Below the pieces are notes generated by a model. The model was not told the DNA's origin and searched no databases. It worked only from the letters and a program-made list of their open reading frames with translations. This document shows, piece after piece, positions 31,387-32,752 of a stretch of DNA of 32,752 nucleotides. The stretch covers positions 66,535 through 99,286 of the forward strand of contig NW_003124907.1 in NCBI RefSeq assembly GCF_000003605.2. Direction: 5' to 3'. Within the stretch, counting starts at the first letter, position 1, and every line of letters begins with the position of its first letter. A program made the translations under genes and the position numbers. Source of the DNA: Saccoglossus kowalevskii (lineage: Eukaryota; Hemichordata; Enteropneusta; Harrimaniidae).

Positions 31387-32084
31387 GTAGGTGGACTAAA
31401 ATTTATTAGATCTATTCATTTGCGTGTCAATGTTTGCCCGAGTTTTTTTACAAAATCAATGCACATTCTTGGATGTTGTCCGTCATATATATCTTGAATG
31501 CTAAGGTGATGTAAACTATAATTTCTCCCACGTTGGTGTATGCATACGAATCAAAAATACTTGTTCTACTAATATGACATTTCACATAGATGCCTACAAA
31601 ACAAAATCTAACTCTTTCGTACAAAAATGTAGCTAGTGAGTTATCTGAATACAACTACATATTCCTGTTGTGTGGAACTGTCTTAAAGTCAATCAGCCGT
31701 TCCTGTATTGCATGCGATAGGACCATTGTATATATTGCTACTATGTTGTACATGACAATATTCAAATGCCAAAAAAGGGTAACAACCATAATACCTTTTT
31801 ATATAATATAAATGGAATTAAACATGTCAGTCTATGCATATATGAATATTATTTGCCTGGCATGTTAAACAACTCTGATAGTTTGCATGTTGTTTTTATG
31901 TGTAAATAATTTGAAAATGTTTCTATCCATTTGTGTTATTCAAATTATAACGTATGTGGCGATGTGTGGGCTTATATATTGTGAAAGTCCCTTTGGAAAT
32001 ACTCTCAATTGTATTACCCTCAATCTGAATGGCTCATAGTAAACATTATATATTTTATATACGCCTGTTTTATGTACATTTTAG

Positions 32085-32167
32085 GCAATATAAGGCTCCA
32101 AAATATACATGGAATTTAGACGACGACTATTGCTGGAGGAGAAAATCATATGTTTGTCAATATTCAG
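32085..32167 (+). CDS. Lectin gene: exon with end of C-type lectin domain
   Basis: The acceptor is gtacattttag. TG from the previous exon plus G restores Trp, then QYKAPKYTWNLDDDYCWRRK and SYVCQYS follow. The TWNLDDDYC stretch corresponds to the WND motif region, and the two cysteines close the domain. The donor G|gttgga leaves phase 1. With the preceding exon the domain has a usual length of about 140 residues. Confidence 0.9.
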
Positions 32168-32323
32168 GTTGGACAAAAGTGTTTCAGTATAATTATGTTC
32201 AAATCGAATGAATAAGTCTTTTACATCAATCAAATCAATGCAAACTATCCATCATATGGATAGTATATGTGTGCCTTGTCCATCACGAATCTTAGTTGAC
32301 CTCTTAAATCCCTTTGTTCGCAG

Positions 32324-32443
32324 GGCCTGGCATATGTGTGCTTGACAACCCATGTCAACACACCTGTGAATCCTCAGATGGAATAACTGCTAATTGCGGA
32401 TGTGATGAAGGGTTTGTCTTGAGCGAAGATGGAATAACGTGCG
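32324..32443 (+). CDS. Lectin gene: EGF-like domain exon
   Basis: A phase 1-1 exon bounded by cctttgttcgcag and CG|gtaagc. It carries exactly six cysteines: ICVLDNPCQHTC, ANCGCDEGF and DGITC. This is the EGF signature with the CxCxxGF core and a final Cys after DG. Symmetric phase 1 exons are the normal unit of EGF exon shuffling, so further modules are expected to the right. Confidence 0.92.
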
Positions 32444-32690
32444 GTAAGCAATGTAAACAGTGTTTCTAAATAAATGTATAATATTACTACACATTAATTC
32501 GACAACCGTCAAGTCAAATGTTTACCTGATTTGAGACTGGCTGTATGACATACTCAGACAAAAAAATTGTAAAACCTCAAAATCGTCTATTCGATGTATA
32601 ATTCCTGCAACCACAACAATTATTGACAGAATCAAATATGTTGTCATAAATCGTCAGAAAAATTGACAAATTATATTTATATATTTATAG

Positions 32691-32752
32691 ATTCATGTAG
32701 TCAAGTCTGTGGTACAGCTGATCCATGCCAATGCTTGATGAATTGGTGCAAC
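32691..32752 (+). CDS. Lectin gene: start of next cysteine-rich exon, partial
   Basis: After the acceptor atatttatag the frame (phase 1) reads DSCSQVCGTADPCQCLMNWC and then Asn at the window edge. It continues in frame from the EGF exon. The cysteine spacing is denser than in the preceding EGF module, so it may be a different EGF-like or other cysteine-rich repeat. It is cut off by the end of the window. Confidence 0.8.

Noticed and set aside
1-32752. CRISPR array, operon or prokaryotic defence system
   Set aside because: Spliced genes, TATA and AATAAA signals and animal protein families show eukaryotic nuclear DNA, and no regular short repeat-spacer structure exists.

Overview
The window reads as AT-rich invertebrate nuclear DNA: GT-AG introns, tiny exons, TATA and AATAAA signals, and decayed Penelope-like and LINE retroelements. 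The gene content and the secreted C-type lectin/EGF architecture would fit a mollusc or another lophotrochozoan, but the exact organism cannot be read from the sequence. One 658-base run of N (14655-15312) is an assembly gap. Most of the window is non-coding.

Left part, 1-14.3 kb. Four clean minus-strand exons encode the N-terminal half of FOXRED2 (ERFAD), a flavoprotein of the ER lumen, and run off the left edge. A possible signal-peptide exon lies upstream of them. The C-terminal half of FOXRED2 appears on the PLUS strand, as five pieces between 11.9 and 14.26 kb. The two halves do not overlap in protein coverage. That suggests one gene split by an inversion (real or an assembly error), or a second, truncated copy. 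Between them lie a satellite-like CCGT-containing repeat (6.4-7.0 kb), a 60-bp tandem duplication (5.2 kb), a small inverted-repeat element inside a FOXRED2 intron (3.0 kb), and a Penelope-like retroelement remnant (9.4-10.35 kb). The remnant's 3' part holds a degenerate hammerhead-ribozyme-like core.

Middle part, 14.3-30.2 kb. After the gap comes the 3' end of a LINE with a (TTA)n tail. The rest is a mosaic of locally duplicated, mostly non-coding blocks of several ages: the 15.8/18.6/29.7 kb family, a block seen at 18.2, 26.1, 27.4 and 27.9 kb, a block shared by 23.1 and 27.6 kb, and a recent 371-bp tandem duplication at 26.5-27.2 kb. A possible orphan exon (16.9-17.06 kb, readable on either strand) and a small cysteine-rich ORF with a signal-like N-terminus (17.3-17.6 kb) are the only coding candidates here, and both are weak.

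Right part, 30.3-32.75 kb. A plus-strand gene begins with a TATA box and a signal peptide. A 13-nt micro-exon follows, then a C-type lectin domain split over two exons, then EGF-like exons in phase 1-1, running off the right edge. It is a secreted or extracellular lectin-like protein whose usual Ca/sugar motif reads QPG instead of QPD or EPN. I found no operon, CRISPR array, tRNA or rRNA gene.
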